Shown here: positions 1 to 6,194 of the stretch, piece by piece | Position numbering within the stretch: position 1 is the stretch's first letter | How the letters are laid out: every line of letters starts with the position of its first letter | DNA from: DATAEK01 sp036258055 | GTDB lineage: Bacteria; Acidobacteriota; Vicinamibacteria; Vicinamibacterales; 2-12-FULL-66-21 | Direction of reading: 5' to 3' | Assembly: GCA_036258055.1 (NCBI GenBank) | Contig: DATAEK010000110.1 | Span: 1-8,484, forward strand | Length of the DNA stretch: 8,484 bases | The notes under the pieces: model-generated | What the model saw: the letters and a program-made list of their open reading frames with translations, nothing else | Database searches by the model: none | Told to the model about the DNA's origin: nothing | Program-made: the position numbers and the translations under genes

Positions 1-1001
1 GTTCCTGGATTGCGCCAATGGCCGATGACGACCGCCGCTCCGGCACCCACACCAAGAACCCCTCCCGCGATCAGCACGCGAATGCGACGTTGGTCCGTCA
101 ACGTGTCGACAGACCGCCTGTGGGCAAATAGCAGCGCCACTGCAAATCCGGCGTAGATGACGTTGATGGCGAACACGCCCATCAACCAGTCCGCCAACCC
201 GGTTGGCGGGCCGAGATCCTGCGTGATGCGATGCCAGGCGTACACGTGCCAGCCGACAATGAGCACCGCGGGGAGGACTGCGAGGCCAAGCCTGGCCGTG
301 GACAACACGCGGCGCGGAAACACCGCGAAGAAGGCAAACAGCAGCGGGCCGACGGCGACGCTGGTCGCGAACGGTACCCACAGGAGTGCGGCCAGAACCG
401 GCGGCAGGGCGTGCCAGAAGGCGACCATGCGCATCGGGAGTATCAGCGACACCGTGGCCAAGGAGGCGAGCAGCACCGCGCCGAGGAGGGCCGACGGTTG
501 AGAGTAGCGCTTGAACGCGACGACGAGGGCGAAGGCGAGGGTGATGACCTGCGCCAGACGAAAGGCCAGCAGGGCCGGCCGCGCCGGACCGGTTCGCCAT
601 TCACGCAGCCCGGACGTGAGTAACAAGCTCACGGCGGACGACCGACCAGCGCGCTCGATCTCGAGGTCGAGCGGTTTCGACGGATCCAGGTGGACGCGAA
701 CGCGTTCCCAGTCCCCGCTGCCTTCCAGCACCTGACCGTTCGCTTGTCTGATCCGGTCGCCCGCTTGCAGGCCTGCGCGCGCGCCGATGGAGCCTGCTTG
801 CAGTTGGCCGACGATTACCCCGCGGGACTCAAATAGCGGAATGAAACCGGGCGGGGCGACCCTCCGAAGGTCGCACGTCACGAGCAGCGCCAGGTAGCCG
901 ACGTACGCGACTGCCACCACCGCGATGCCCAGCCGGGCGGCGGTCAATTGACTGAGGAATCCCGCGACGGGAACCGACCGAGAAGAACCGTCTGTTGCCA
1001 C
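1..1001 (-). CDS. PDZ-domain multi-pass membrane protein, probable N-terminal part of a signalling protein (partial)
   Basis: Read by translating the minus strand; the frame stays open for 333 codons to the left edge, so the C-terminus is missing. An N-terminal TM segment (about residues 22-42) is followed by a PDZ-like domain (about 55-130) with the typical GVIVGQLQAGSIGARAGLQAGDRI stretch split here as GVIVG (61-65) and AGLQAGDRI (76-84). About six hydrophobic segments follow (near 143-164, 170-190, 200-226, 239-256, 274-293 and 309-326). In the Acidobacteriota proteins I recall, this PDZ plus multi-TM arrangement precedes a histidine kinase or SpoIIE-type phosphatase domain, so a sensor role is inferred; no catalytic domain is in view. 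The start is uncertain. GTG at 1001 has GGAGG 12 nt upstream; an in-frame ATG at 1052 would add 17 Arg/Ser-rich residues. The upstream in-frame stop is near 1146. Confidence 0.8.
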   Translation of the reverse strand, partial: MATDGSSRSVPVAGFLSQLTAARLGIAVVAVAYVGYLALLVTCDLRRVAPPGFIPLFESRGVIVGQLQAGSIGARAGLQAGDRIRQANGQVLEGSGDWERVRVHLDPSKPLDLEIERAGRSSAVSLLLTSGLREWRTGPARPALLAFRLAQVITLAFALVVAFKRYSQPSALLGAVLLASLATVSLILPMRMVAFWHALPPVLAALLWVPFATSVAVGPLLFAFFAVFPRRVLSTARLGLAVLPAVLIVGWHVYAWHRITQDLGPPTGLADWLMGVFAINVIYAGFAVALLFAHRRSVDTLTDQRRIRVLIAGGVLGVGAGAAVVIGHWRNPG

Positions 1002-1318
1002 AGAGCCACCACGCCTCCGGCTGGTCGGACACCGGGAGCTGAAACCGCGCATCAACGCTGTTGCTTCCGCTTTCCCGACGCCGTTCGGCTGTCCCCGCTT
1101 GCACCGCCATGAGCTGTCTACGCTGCGGACGGGGCGCGCACTGGCTCAGGGCACATGGTGTGACCTGGAGTGTGTCTCGATGCTGTAGAGCTGGCTGACT
1201 ATACACCGTCAGTCGATTCAGCGCTTAACTCTTTGCAACGGTTCAGAGCATTCATCATGCGGGCGAGCCTGACGGCCGCCGGCTCAGAATGGCGCCACTT
1301 CGCGACTCAGTGCAGGTC
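1002..1318. other. gene-free region between the sigma factor and the PDZ membrane protein
   Basis: No open frame here has convincing protein-like content. The minus-strand frame at 829-1206 runs across the start of the PDZ gene and reads as low-complexity Arg/Pro-rich shadow. The stretch lies after the stop of the sigma factor gene and before the start of the PDZ gene, both on the minus strand. It holds a candidate promoter with an inverted repeat around 1195-1212. A weak 5-bp stem (GAGCC / GGCTC, about 1265-1286) has no T-tract and is not a convincing terminator. Confidence 0.5.
1195..1212 (-). promoter_or_regulatory. candidate -10 element overlapped by an inverted repeat, upstream of the PDZ membrane protein
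   Basis: On the minus strand TATAGT (1203-1198) resembles a sigma-70 -10 box. It is overlapped by a 5-bp inverted repeat, CTGAC (1195-1199) and GTCAG (1208-1212) with an 8-nt spacer, which could be a repressor site. There is no good -35 at 16-18 nt; TTAAGC lies 19 nt upstream. The distance to the GTG start of the downstream gene is about 190 nt. This is a pattern match only and short repeats of this kind arise by chance. Confidence 0.3.
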
Positions 1319-2566
1319 TCAAGACGAGCGCAGCGTCTGAAGGCTGCGCTCCAGGAACTCGCGCTCCCGCGCGTTGTCGGTGCGGGCAATCGCGGCGGCG
1401 TACGCTCGCGCGGCGTCATCGGGTCGGCCGGTTCGCCGAAGCAGGTCGGCGCGGATCGCGTGAAAGAGGTGATAGCCATCGAGGTCATGGCGATCGGCAA
1501 GACGATCGACGAGAGCCAGGGCGGCGTGCGGACCCTCGACCTCGGCGACGGCAACGGCGCGGTTGAGCGCGACCACCGCGCCCGGGGCAATCGCCATGAG
1601 CTGATCGTAGAGCTGCAGGATCTGCGGCCAATCCGTCGCAGACACGATCGGCGCGTCGGTGTGGACGGCATTGATCGCCGCCTGGATCTGGTACGGACCC
1701 GGCTGATTTCTGGCGAGGCAGCGACGGACGATGGCGTGACCTTCTGCGATAAGCGCGCGATTCCAGAGCGCGCGGTTCTGGTCGGCCAGCCGCACGAGAT
1801 CGCCGTCCGCCGTAGTACGCGTCGCGCGGCGCGATTCGATCAGCAGCATGAGCGCGAGCAGCCCCATGACCTCAGGTTCGTCCGGCATCAGGTCCGCGAG
1901 AAGGCGTCCGAGCCGGATGGCTTCGGCACAGAGCGGCTCGCGCACCAACCGTGTACCCGAGCTCGCGGTGTAGCCCTCGTTGAAGATCAGGTAGACGACC
2001 GCCAGCACGGCGCGCACGCGCCCGGGCAGTTCGGCGGCGTGCGGAATCCGGTAGGGGATCCGCGCATCGCGGATCTTTCCCTTCGCCCGCACCAGCCGCT
2101 GCGCCATCGTCGACTCCGGCACGAGGAACGCACGCGCGATTTCCGCGGTGGTGAGGCCGCCAAGGAGGCGCAGGGTCAGGGCGACCTGGGCGCCAGTGCC
2201 GAGCGCGGGATGACAGCAGGTAAAGATCAGGCGCAATTGGTCGTCGTCCACGGCGCCCTCCCCTTCTTCGTCGCCGCGCAGCTCGCTCTGGCCGTAGAGC
2301 AGGACGGCGTGGTGATGCCGATCCTCTCTCGACGCCTCACGGCGGAGACGATCGATCGCCCGGTTGCGGGCGGTGGTGATGATCCATCCTGCCGGGCTCA
2401 GCGGAAGGCCGGCGGACGGCCACCGCTGCACCGCAACGGTGAATGCATCCTGAACTGCCTCCTCCGCGACGTCGATGTCCCCGAACTGGCGTACGAGCAC
2501 CGCCACCGCGCGTCCGTACTCGTCGCGGAAGACACGGGCGATTTCGGCGGTGTCGAGGGTGGGCAC
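1319..2566 (-). CDS. RNA polymerase sigma factor, ECF42-type with DUF6596/TPR-like C-terminal extension
   Basis: An alternative sigma factor of about 415 residues that would direct RNA polymerase to its own promoters. Region 2 covers roughly residues 10-80 (FRDEYGRAVAVLVRQFGD, then AEEAVQDAF and the -10-contacting WIITTARNRAIDRLRRE). Region 4 covers about 110-170, with the helix-turn-helix LTTAEIARAFLVPESTMAQRL. From about 180 the DUF6596/TPR-like extension follows (AVVYLIFNEGYTASSG; later VVALNRAVAVAEVEGP, YHLFHAIRADLLRR). The length fits ECF42 sigma factors. I chose GTG at 2566, which gives VPTLDTAEIARVF and lies 11 nt after the stop of the YCII gene. No Shine-Dalgarno is close (GGGAG is about 19 nt away), so translation may be coupled. 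A longer reading from 2647 overlaps the YCII gene by 70 nt with non-homologous-looking sequence. ECF42 genes are typically linked to DGPF/YCII genes, as here. No anti-sigma gene is visible. Confidence 0.93.
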   Translation of the reverse strand: MPTLDTAEIARVFRDEYGRAVAVLVRQFGDIDVAEEAVQDAFTVAVQRWPSAGLPLSPAGWIITTARNRAIDRLRREASREDRHHHAVLLYGQSELRGDEEGEGAVDDDQLRLIFTCCHPALGTGAQVALTLRLLGGLTTAEIARAFLVPESTMAQRLVRAKGKIRDARIPYRIPHAAELPGRVRAVLAVVYLIFNEGYTASSGTRLVREPLCAEAIRLGRLLADLMPDEPEVMGLLALMLLIESRRATRTTADGDLVRLADQNRALWNRALIAEGHAIVRRCLARNQPGPYQIQAAINAVHTDAPIVSATDWPQILQLYDQLMAIAPGAVVALNRAVAVAEVEGPHAALALVDRLADRHDLDGYHLFHAIRADLLRRTGRPDDAARAYAAAIARTDNAREREFLERSLQTLRSS

Positions 2567-2577
2567 GCGTGGTCGGC

Positions 2578-2925
2578 TCAGACGTCTCCCTGGAACGGCC
2601 GCACTTCGATCGGAAGCGTGATCACCCGCGCGAGCTTGCGCGCCCACTCGAGCGCGGCGTCGAGATCCGGCGACTTGACGATCACGAACCCGCCGATGTG
2701 CTCTTTGCTCTCGGCAAACGGGCCGTCGGTCATGAGCACATCACCATCCTTCAGCCGCACGACGGTTGCCGTGCTCGGCGGATGCAGACCGCCGTTGAAG
2801 ACCCACGCGCCGGCGGCCTTCGTCTCGTCGATCAGCGCGTTTACGTCCGCCATCACTCTCTTCAGAACCTCGGGCGGAGGCGTGCCGCCATCGGGTTGAT
2901 AAATGCTGAGCAGGTACTGCTTCAT
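2578..2925 (-). CDS. YCII-related (DGPF) domain protein
   Basis: A small 115-residue soluble protein of the YCII/DGPF family. The fold is seen in the N-terminal strand MKQYLLSIYQPDG, a helix around 18-38, and the signature TDGPFAESKEHIGGF (66-80, containing DGPF at 67-70), followed by a C-terminal helix and strand ending IEVRPFQ. The family is a standard partner of ECF42 sigma factors; its biochemical role is unsettled, though some YCII proteins act as small catalytic or ligand-binding domains. The ATG at 2925 is chosen over the upstream GTG at 2934 because AGGAG sits 8 nt before the ATG, whereas it overlaps the GTG itself. The gene lies 77 nt after the dihydrofolate-reductase-like gene and 11 nt before the sigma factor, which suggests one transcript. 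Confidence 0.93.
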   Translation of the reverse strand: MKQYLLSIYQPDGGTPPPEVLKRVMADVNALIDETKAAGAWVFNGGLHPPSTATVVRLKDGDVLMTDGPFAESKEHIGGFVIVKSPDLDAALEWARKLARVITLPIEVRPFQGDV

Positions 2926-2988
2926 CGTGCGCACTCCTGAACGCCAGGGCCCCGGATCCTACCGCGCCGGATGACGCGTTCGCGAAAT

Positions 2989-3002
2989 CGCCGGGCCCGG
3001 CG
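2989..3002. repeat. 14-bp perfect GC palindrome directly after the dihydrofolate-reductase-like stop codon
   Basis: CGCCGGGCCCGGCG is its own reverse complement and abuts the TAG stop (3005-3003) of the minus-strand gene. In the transcript it could form a short stem of about 5 bp with a 4-nt loop. On the minus strand it is followed by ATTTCGCG, not a real T-tract, so strong termination is unlikely. It could tune expression or mRNA stability between the first gene and the YCII and sigma factor genes. It may also be chance in high-GC DNA. Confidence 0.35.
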
Positions 3003-3605
3003 CTACTTGCTCTTGCCCACGCCGTCGACATGCCGGTAGGTCGCAATCACGACACCTGTCGTCGTTGGTTTCGCCGAGACGAGGTCGAGCGCGCCGGACG
3101 ATCCGTTGCCGGTGAAGAGCCGGCGCCCCCGCCCAAGGACCAGCGGATGGATCATCAGAACGAACTCGTCGACCAGGTCGCGCTCCATCAGCGATCGCAC
3201 CAGCACGCCGCTACCCATGACGACGATGTCCTTGCCGGGTTGATTCTTGAGCTCGGCCACCGCGTTGGCAGCGTCACCACGGAGTAGCGTGGAATTCTTC
3301 CATGGAAGCGGCTCGTCGAGCGTAGTCGAAGCGACGTACTTCTGAGCGTTGTCGAGCACCGGAGTGAACGGGTTGTCCTTCCGGTTCGGCCAGACACTGA
3401 AGAAGTCCTCGTAGGTCCGCCGTCCGAACAGCAGCGGGCCGGCATCGGCCATTCCTTCAGCCATCGCCTGGCCCTTGACGGCATCGTTGTAGGGCATCGC
3501 CCAGCCGCCGTGCCCGAACCCGTCACGCGTGTCTTCGTCGGCGCGGCCGGGCCCCTGCATCACGCCATCCAGCGAGAGATTCTCCACCACGACGATTTTT
3601 CGCAT
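3003..3605 (-). CDS. dihydrofolate reductase family protein (RibD C-terminal domain)
   Basis: A 200-residue protein of the RibD_C/DHFR-like NADPH-dependent reductase superfamily. Visible family features are the first strand and loop MRKIVVVENLSLDGVMQGP (1-19), the GRRTYEDFFSVWP stretch (61-73), GSGVLVRSLMERDLVDEFVLMIHPLVLGRGRRLF (131-164; GSG is the nucleotide-loop region) and a closing strand ATYRH (188-192). Its substrate is unknown; stand-alone members are common beside ECF42 sigma factors and YCII proteins, so a shared stress or detoxification role is inferred. The ATG at 3605 is chosen because AAAGGA lies 6 nt upstream and it begins the conserved MRKIVVVENLSLDG. A longer frame from 3683 would read through the promoter region. 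It appears to be the first gene of the three-gene module. Confidence 0.92.
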   Translation of the reverse strand: MRKIVVVENLSLDGVMQGPGRADEDTRDGFGHGGWAMPYNDAVKGQAMAEGMADAGPLLFGRRTYEDFFSVWPNRKDNPFTPVLDNAQKYVASTTLDEPLPWKNSTLLRGDAANAVAELKNQPGKDIVVMGSGVLVRSLMERDLVDEFVLMIHPLVLGRGRRLFTGNGSSGALDLVSAKPTTTGVVIATYRHVDGVGKSK

Positions 3606-3625
3606 GCCCCGTCCTTTCTGTTCGA

Positions 3626-3642
3626 GCCGGCATCGTACCGGC
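3626..3642 (-). repeat. small inverted repeat in the 5' leader of the dihydrofolate-reductase-like gene
   Basis: GCCGG (3626-3630) and CCGGC (3638-3642) form a perfect 5-bp inverted repeat with a 7-nt spacer. It lies just downstream of the expected transcription start of the candidate ECF42 promoter and about 20 nt before the start codon. It could be a leader hairpin or a binding site; the evidence is only the symmetry. Confidence 0.3.
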
Positions 3643-3655
3643 GAGTCACCCTTTA

Positions 3656-3682
3656 TACGAACAGCGACCGGCGGGATCGACA
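3656..3682 (-). promoter_or_regulatory. candidate ECF42-dependent promoter of the DHFR-like / YCII / sigma factor module
   Basis: On the minus strand TGTCGA (3682-3677) is followed after 17 nt by CGTA (3659-3656), reading into TATAAAGGG. This matches my recollection of the ECF42 promoter described from Streptomyces venezuelae (TGTCGA at -35, CG(A/T)C at -10), apart from the last -10 base. Spacing is right for an ECF promoter. The expected start near 3650 gives a leader of about 45 nt to the ATG at 3605. TGTCGA also occurs inside coding sequence elsewhere in the window (for example near 104-110 and 3025-3030); among the sites I checked, only this one combines intergenic position, orientation and a spaced CGT. 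Confidence 0.6.
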
Positions 3683-3757
3683 CATGGGGGGGTTAGATCC
3701 GTCTTTCCGCCATGACCGGTAGCGGTGGTGGCTCGCGGGCTGATCGGGTAACCTTGT

Positions 3758-3777
3758 AGTCCTCGCTGGAGAGGACT
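3758..3777 (+). promoter_or_regulatory. hairpin enclosing the Shine-Dalgarno of the DUF411 gene
   Basis: AGTCCTC (3758-3764) and GAGGACT (3771-3777) form a perfect 7-bp stem with a 6-nt loop (3765-3770). The ribosome binding site GGAGAGGA (3768-3775) lies across the loop and the 3' arm, and the ATG begins at 3780, 3 nt after the stem. Folding would mask the binding site, so this may be a translational switch, such as a thermometer or a protein- or metal-responsive leader. No aptamer can be recognised. Confidence 0.5.
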
Positions 3778-3779
3778 TC

Positions 3780-4232
3780 ATGAAACGCATTGCCCTAGGA
3801 GCCTCAGTGGCTCTTGCTTGTCTCGTGACCGTCACCGTCGTGATCGCCCAGGGCCCCACGCCGGTCGAGGTCGTCAGGAACCCTGGCTGCGGATGCTGCC
3901 TGAAATGGGTATCGCTGCTGGAAAAAGCCGGCTTCAAGGCGACCGTGACCGAATCGTCCGAAATCGAGGCGCTGAAGAACAGCAAAGGCGTCCCGAAGGC
4001 TGTACGTTCCTGTCACACCGCCACGGTGGGTGGTTACGTGATCGAAGGGCACGTCCCGGTTGCGGATGTCAAACGTCTGCTCGCCACGCGGCCCAAAGTC
4101 GTCGGCCTCGCCGTTGCCGGTATGCCGGCTGGCTCGCCTGGCATGGAAACGGCCGACGGCAGGACCGAGCCCTTCGACGTCATCGCGTTCGACAAAGCTG
4201 GCAAGACGACGGTCTTCGCGTCGCACCGCTGA
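3780..4232 (+). CDS. DUF411 domain-containing exported protein, putative copper-binding
   Basis: A 150-residue protein with an N-terminal signal peptide (MKR, hydrophobic core about 4-22, likely cleavage after VIA-23). The mature part carries the DUF411 hallmarks: NPGCGCCLKW (34-43, Cys37, Cys39, Cys40), VPKAVRSCHTA (71-81, Cys78 and His79), YVIEGHVP (86-93, His91) and GLAVAGMPAGSPGME (109-123). These Cys/His/Met positions suggest metal binding in the periplasm. DUF411 genes often sit beside copper-resistance genes, but none is present here, so copper is inferred from the family. The ATG has GGAGAGGA upstream, held in a hairpin. It is transcribed divergently from the DHFR-like gene and faces the MscS-like gene across a 97-nt gap that has no clear terminator. 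Confidence 0.94.
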   Translation: MKRIALGASVALACLVTVTVVIAQGPTPVEVVRNPGCGCCLKWVSLLEKAGFKATVTESSEIEALKNSKGVPKAVRSCHTATVGGYVIEGHVPVADVKRLLATRPKVVGLAVAGMPAGSPGMETADGRTEPFDVIAFDKAGKTTVFASHR

Positions 4233-4329
4233 AACCTCGACAACGGCTGCAATCATCGCCAGCGCGTTCCTGCCGAGGCCCAAGCGCTGTGGTCGACGAC
4301 TGGTTGACGCCTGTCACAGCCGCCAGACG

Positions 4330-6069
4330 TCATCCCGCCGTGCGATACATTTCGGCTTCCTTGACCGTGGGTTGGTCAGGTTGGCGGTCATCGCGCTGCG
4401 AGGGAACCAGCGTCTTGCGCGGCGCGCCAGTGGTCTGGCGATCGAACATCTCCTTGATCACAAGCCGCAGTGCCGCCTCGACGGCTTCGTGACGTCCAGG
4501 TTTCACGCGCGTCGAGGTGCGAACCGTCATCAACAGCGGGCCGAAGGCGATGATGCCGTCGATCTCCGTGTCGGCCAGCACGTCAGGCGTCTCGGCGCGC
4601 AAACGCCGGCCTGCCGCACGGAGCGTGTCGAACACCGTGCGCAGGTCGGCGTCGTAGGCCACTTCCACCTTCACGACCGCCATCGTGTAGTCCTTTGAAT
4701 AATTGATGACGGGCTTGATCGCACCGTTCCGAAGGATGTGCAGCCGGCCGTCGGCGTCGCGGATCTTGGTCGTGCGGAACTCGATAGCCTCGACGACCCC
4801 CTTGGCCGGGCCGACCTCGATCGTGTCGCCGACCAGATACATGTTCTCCAGAAGGATGAAGAAGCCAGAGACCACATCGTCGATCATCGACTGTGCGCCG
4901 AAGCCGATGACCAGCCCCAGAATGCCCGCGCCGGCCAGGAACGGCATCGGATTGAACCCCAGTGCGCTCAGGATCAGCACCGCGGTGCCGAAATAGGCGG
5001 CATAGGTGAAGCCGGAGCGGACGAGCGGCACCATGGTCGCGCGGCGCCGTCGGTCGACATCCGACAGGCCTTCGCGCGGCAGCATGCGATGCCCGATTTC
5101 GAGCGAGCCGAGCTCGATGACGACGCGGCCCAGGAAGAAGAAACCGATCGCCTGAATCAACCGCGGGCCCCACGACGCCAGGTAGCTGGTCGAGTCAATC
5201 TGGATGAGGACCAGCGAACCCATGGCAATCCACAGCGCGTACTCCAAGCACGTGCGAAACGTCGGCAAGAGCGGGAGCAGGCGATTGTAGTAGTCCGTCC
5301 AGCCACGCTTGAGCGCGGCGCGCTGGCTCAGTCCGTCGAGCGTATCGACGGCAACCGCGGTGCAGCGAATGATCAACAGCCCGATCGAGAACACCAGGTA
5401 GATGCGGATAGCCACCAGAAGGATGTCGGTGACCCTCAGGGGCAACCCGAACCATCCGCACGCGAAGACGGCCAGGAGCATCCACGCCGTGTTGGCGATC
5501 AGCCGGTCGAGGCCGCGAAAGAGCCGGCCGAGACTCTCGTCGTTGCTCTTGAGTTGATCCCAGCGGTTGATGGCGGCTTCAGCGGCCACAATCGCGCGGC
5601 GTAGAAGCCGCGTCGCGACCACCAGCGCGGCGATCGCGAGCACCAGCTTCACGATCGCCACTGCGATGGCGATCTGTGTCTCGATGGTGATCGACCTCAG
5701 CAAGCCTATCGTGTAGCTTCGTGCATCCAGGCCTCTCACCAGCAACCACCCGTTGAACAGGAGAGTACCGGCGACCAGCCCGAAGGATGCAACCAATAGG
5801 AGGTTCCGCGCCTTGACCTGCGCCGTCACGCTCCACTCCGCGAGGTAGCGATTGCGCGGCGCCACGACCCGCGACAGGATCAGGGAGGTCACGACGTACA
5901 GGACGCCGCAGATCAGGAGCCCCAGGGCCAGTTCAATTCCAACGACGAGGAGCGCCGACAGAATCCGCTCGAGGTCGAGAGAGGTCTGGCCGGAGAGCAG
6001 GCCGGACGGCGATGCTGGCTGAGTACCAGCCTGGACCGCAAGCGAGAGGAAGAAAGGCGTTCTGGGCAT
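4330..6069 (-). CDS. MscS-family mechanosensitive ion channel, large multi-TM type
   Basis: An inner-membrane channel that would open under membrane tension and release solutes during hypo-osmotic shock. At 579 residues it is about twice the size of E. coli MscS. A short hydrophobic N-terminus (1-14) may be a signal peptide. Around eight hydrophobic segments precede the channel core (near 36-67, 88-111, 130-153, 192-210, 214-240, 275-293, 301-320 and 350-370). The pore helix and beta domain are seen in NPMPFLAGAGILGLVIGFGAQSMIDDVVSGFFILLENMYLVGDTIEVG (373-420), then GVVEAIEFRTTKIRDADGRLHILRNGAI (424-451) and the alpha/beta C-terminal part to about 540. The last 35 residues are polar and probably disordered. 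ATG at 6069 is chosen over GTG at 6072 because AGGGG lies about 5 nt upstream of the ATG. Confidence 0.95.
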   Translation of the reverse strand: MPRTPFFLSLAVQAGTQPASPSGLLSGQTSLDLERILSALLVVGIELALGLLICGVLYVVTSLILSRVVAPRNRYLAEWSVTAQVKARNLLLVASFGLVAGTLLFNGWLLVRGLDARSYTIGLLRSITIETQIAIAVAIVKLVLAIAALVVATRLLRRAIVAAEAAINRWDQLKSNDESLGRLFRGLDRLIANTAWMLLAVFACGWFGLPLRVTDILLVAIRIYLVFSIGLLIIRCTAVAVDTLDGLSQRAALKRGWTDYYNRLLPLLPTFRTCLEYALWIAMGSLVLIQIDSTSYLASWGPRLIQAIGFFFLGRVVIELGSLEIGHRMLPREGLSDVDRRRRATMVPLVRSGFTYAAYFGTAVLILSALGFNPMPFLAGAGILGLVIGFGAQSMIDDVVSGFFILLENMYLVGDTIEVGPAKGVVEAIEFRTTKIRDADGRLHILRNGAIKPVINYSKDYTMAVVKVEVAYDADLRTVFDTLRAAGRRLRAETPDVLADTEIDGIIAFGPLLMTVRTSTRVKPGRHEAVEAALRLVIKEMFDRQTTGAPRKTLVPSQRDDRQPDQPTVKEAEMYRTAG

Positions 6070-6117
6070 CACACCCCTGAAGCCGCTGGGTCACGATCGC
6101 GTTGACGCGGAGCCGAC

Positions 6118-6154
6118 GGTTGCATCATCACGGCTTCCCACACGTGAAGCAACC
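6118..6154. repeat. imperfect stem-loop between the GlxA-type regulator and the MscS-like gene
   Basis: GGTTGC (6118-6123) pairs with GCAACC (6149-6154), and inside it TCACG (6128-6132) pairs with CGTGA (6143-6147). This gives 11 bp interrupted by a 4/1 internal loop, with a 10-nt apical loop. It lies in the 125-nt gap after the minus-strand regulator. No T-tract follows on the minus strand, so its role as terminator or leader structure is open. Confidence 0.35.
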
Positions 6155-6194
6155 TGATCTGTGCCGCCCGGTTGAGGTACGGACGTGGACTGGA

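Noticed and set aside
157..735. Three plus-strand open frames near the left edge
   Set aside because: They lie opposite the PDZ and TM segments of the minus-strand gene and read as Arg/Ala/Gln-rich shadow sequence.
829..1206. A 125-codon minus-strand frame beginning MYSQPALQH
   Set aside because: It overlaps the N-terminus of the PDZ membrane protein in another frame, and its composition (many Arg, Pro, Gly) lacks any family signal.
1289..2899. A 536-codon open frame on the plus strand, opposite the sigma factor and YCII genes
   Set aside because: Its translation is Arg/Gly/His-rich with no recognisable domain, while the minus-strand frames beneath it match sigma factor and YCII families throughout. 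It is the usual antisense open frame of high-GC DNA.
3606..3683. A longer start for the DHFR-like protein (MSIPPVAVRIKGD...)
   Set aside because: The extra 26 residues would be translated from the candidate promoter and leader; the ATG at 3605 has a good ribosome binding site and begins the conserved first strand.
3730..3757. A CueR-like copper operator upstream of the DUF411 gene
   Set aside because: ACCTTG is present at 3751-3756 but there is no matching CAAGGT half at the right spacing.
4738..5604. A 288-codon plus-strand frame opposite the MscS-like gene
   Set aside because: Charged, low-complexity translation; the minus strand encodes a clear channel protein over the whole interval.
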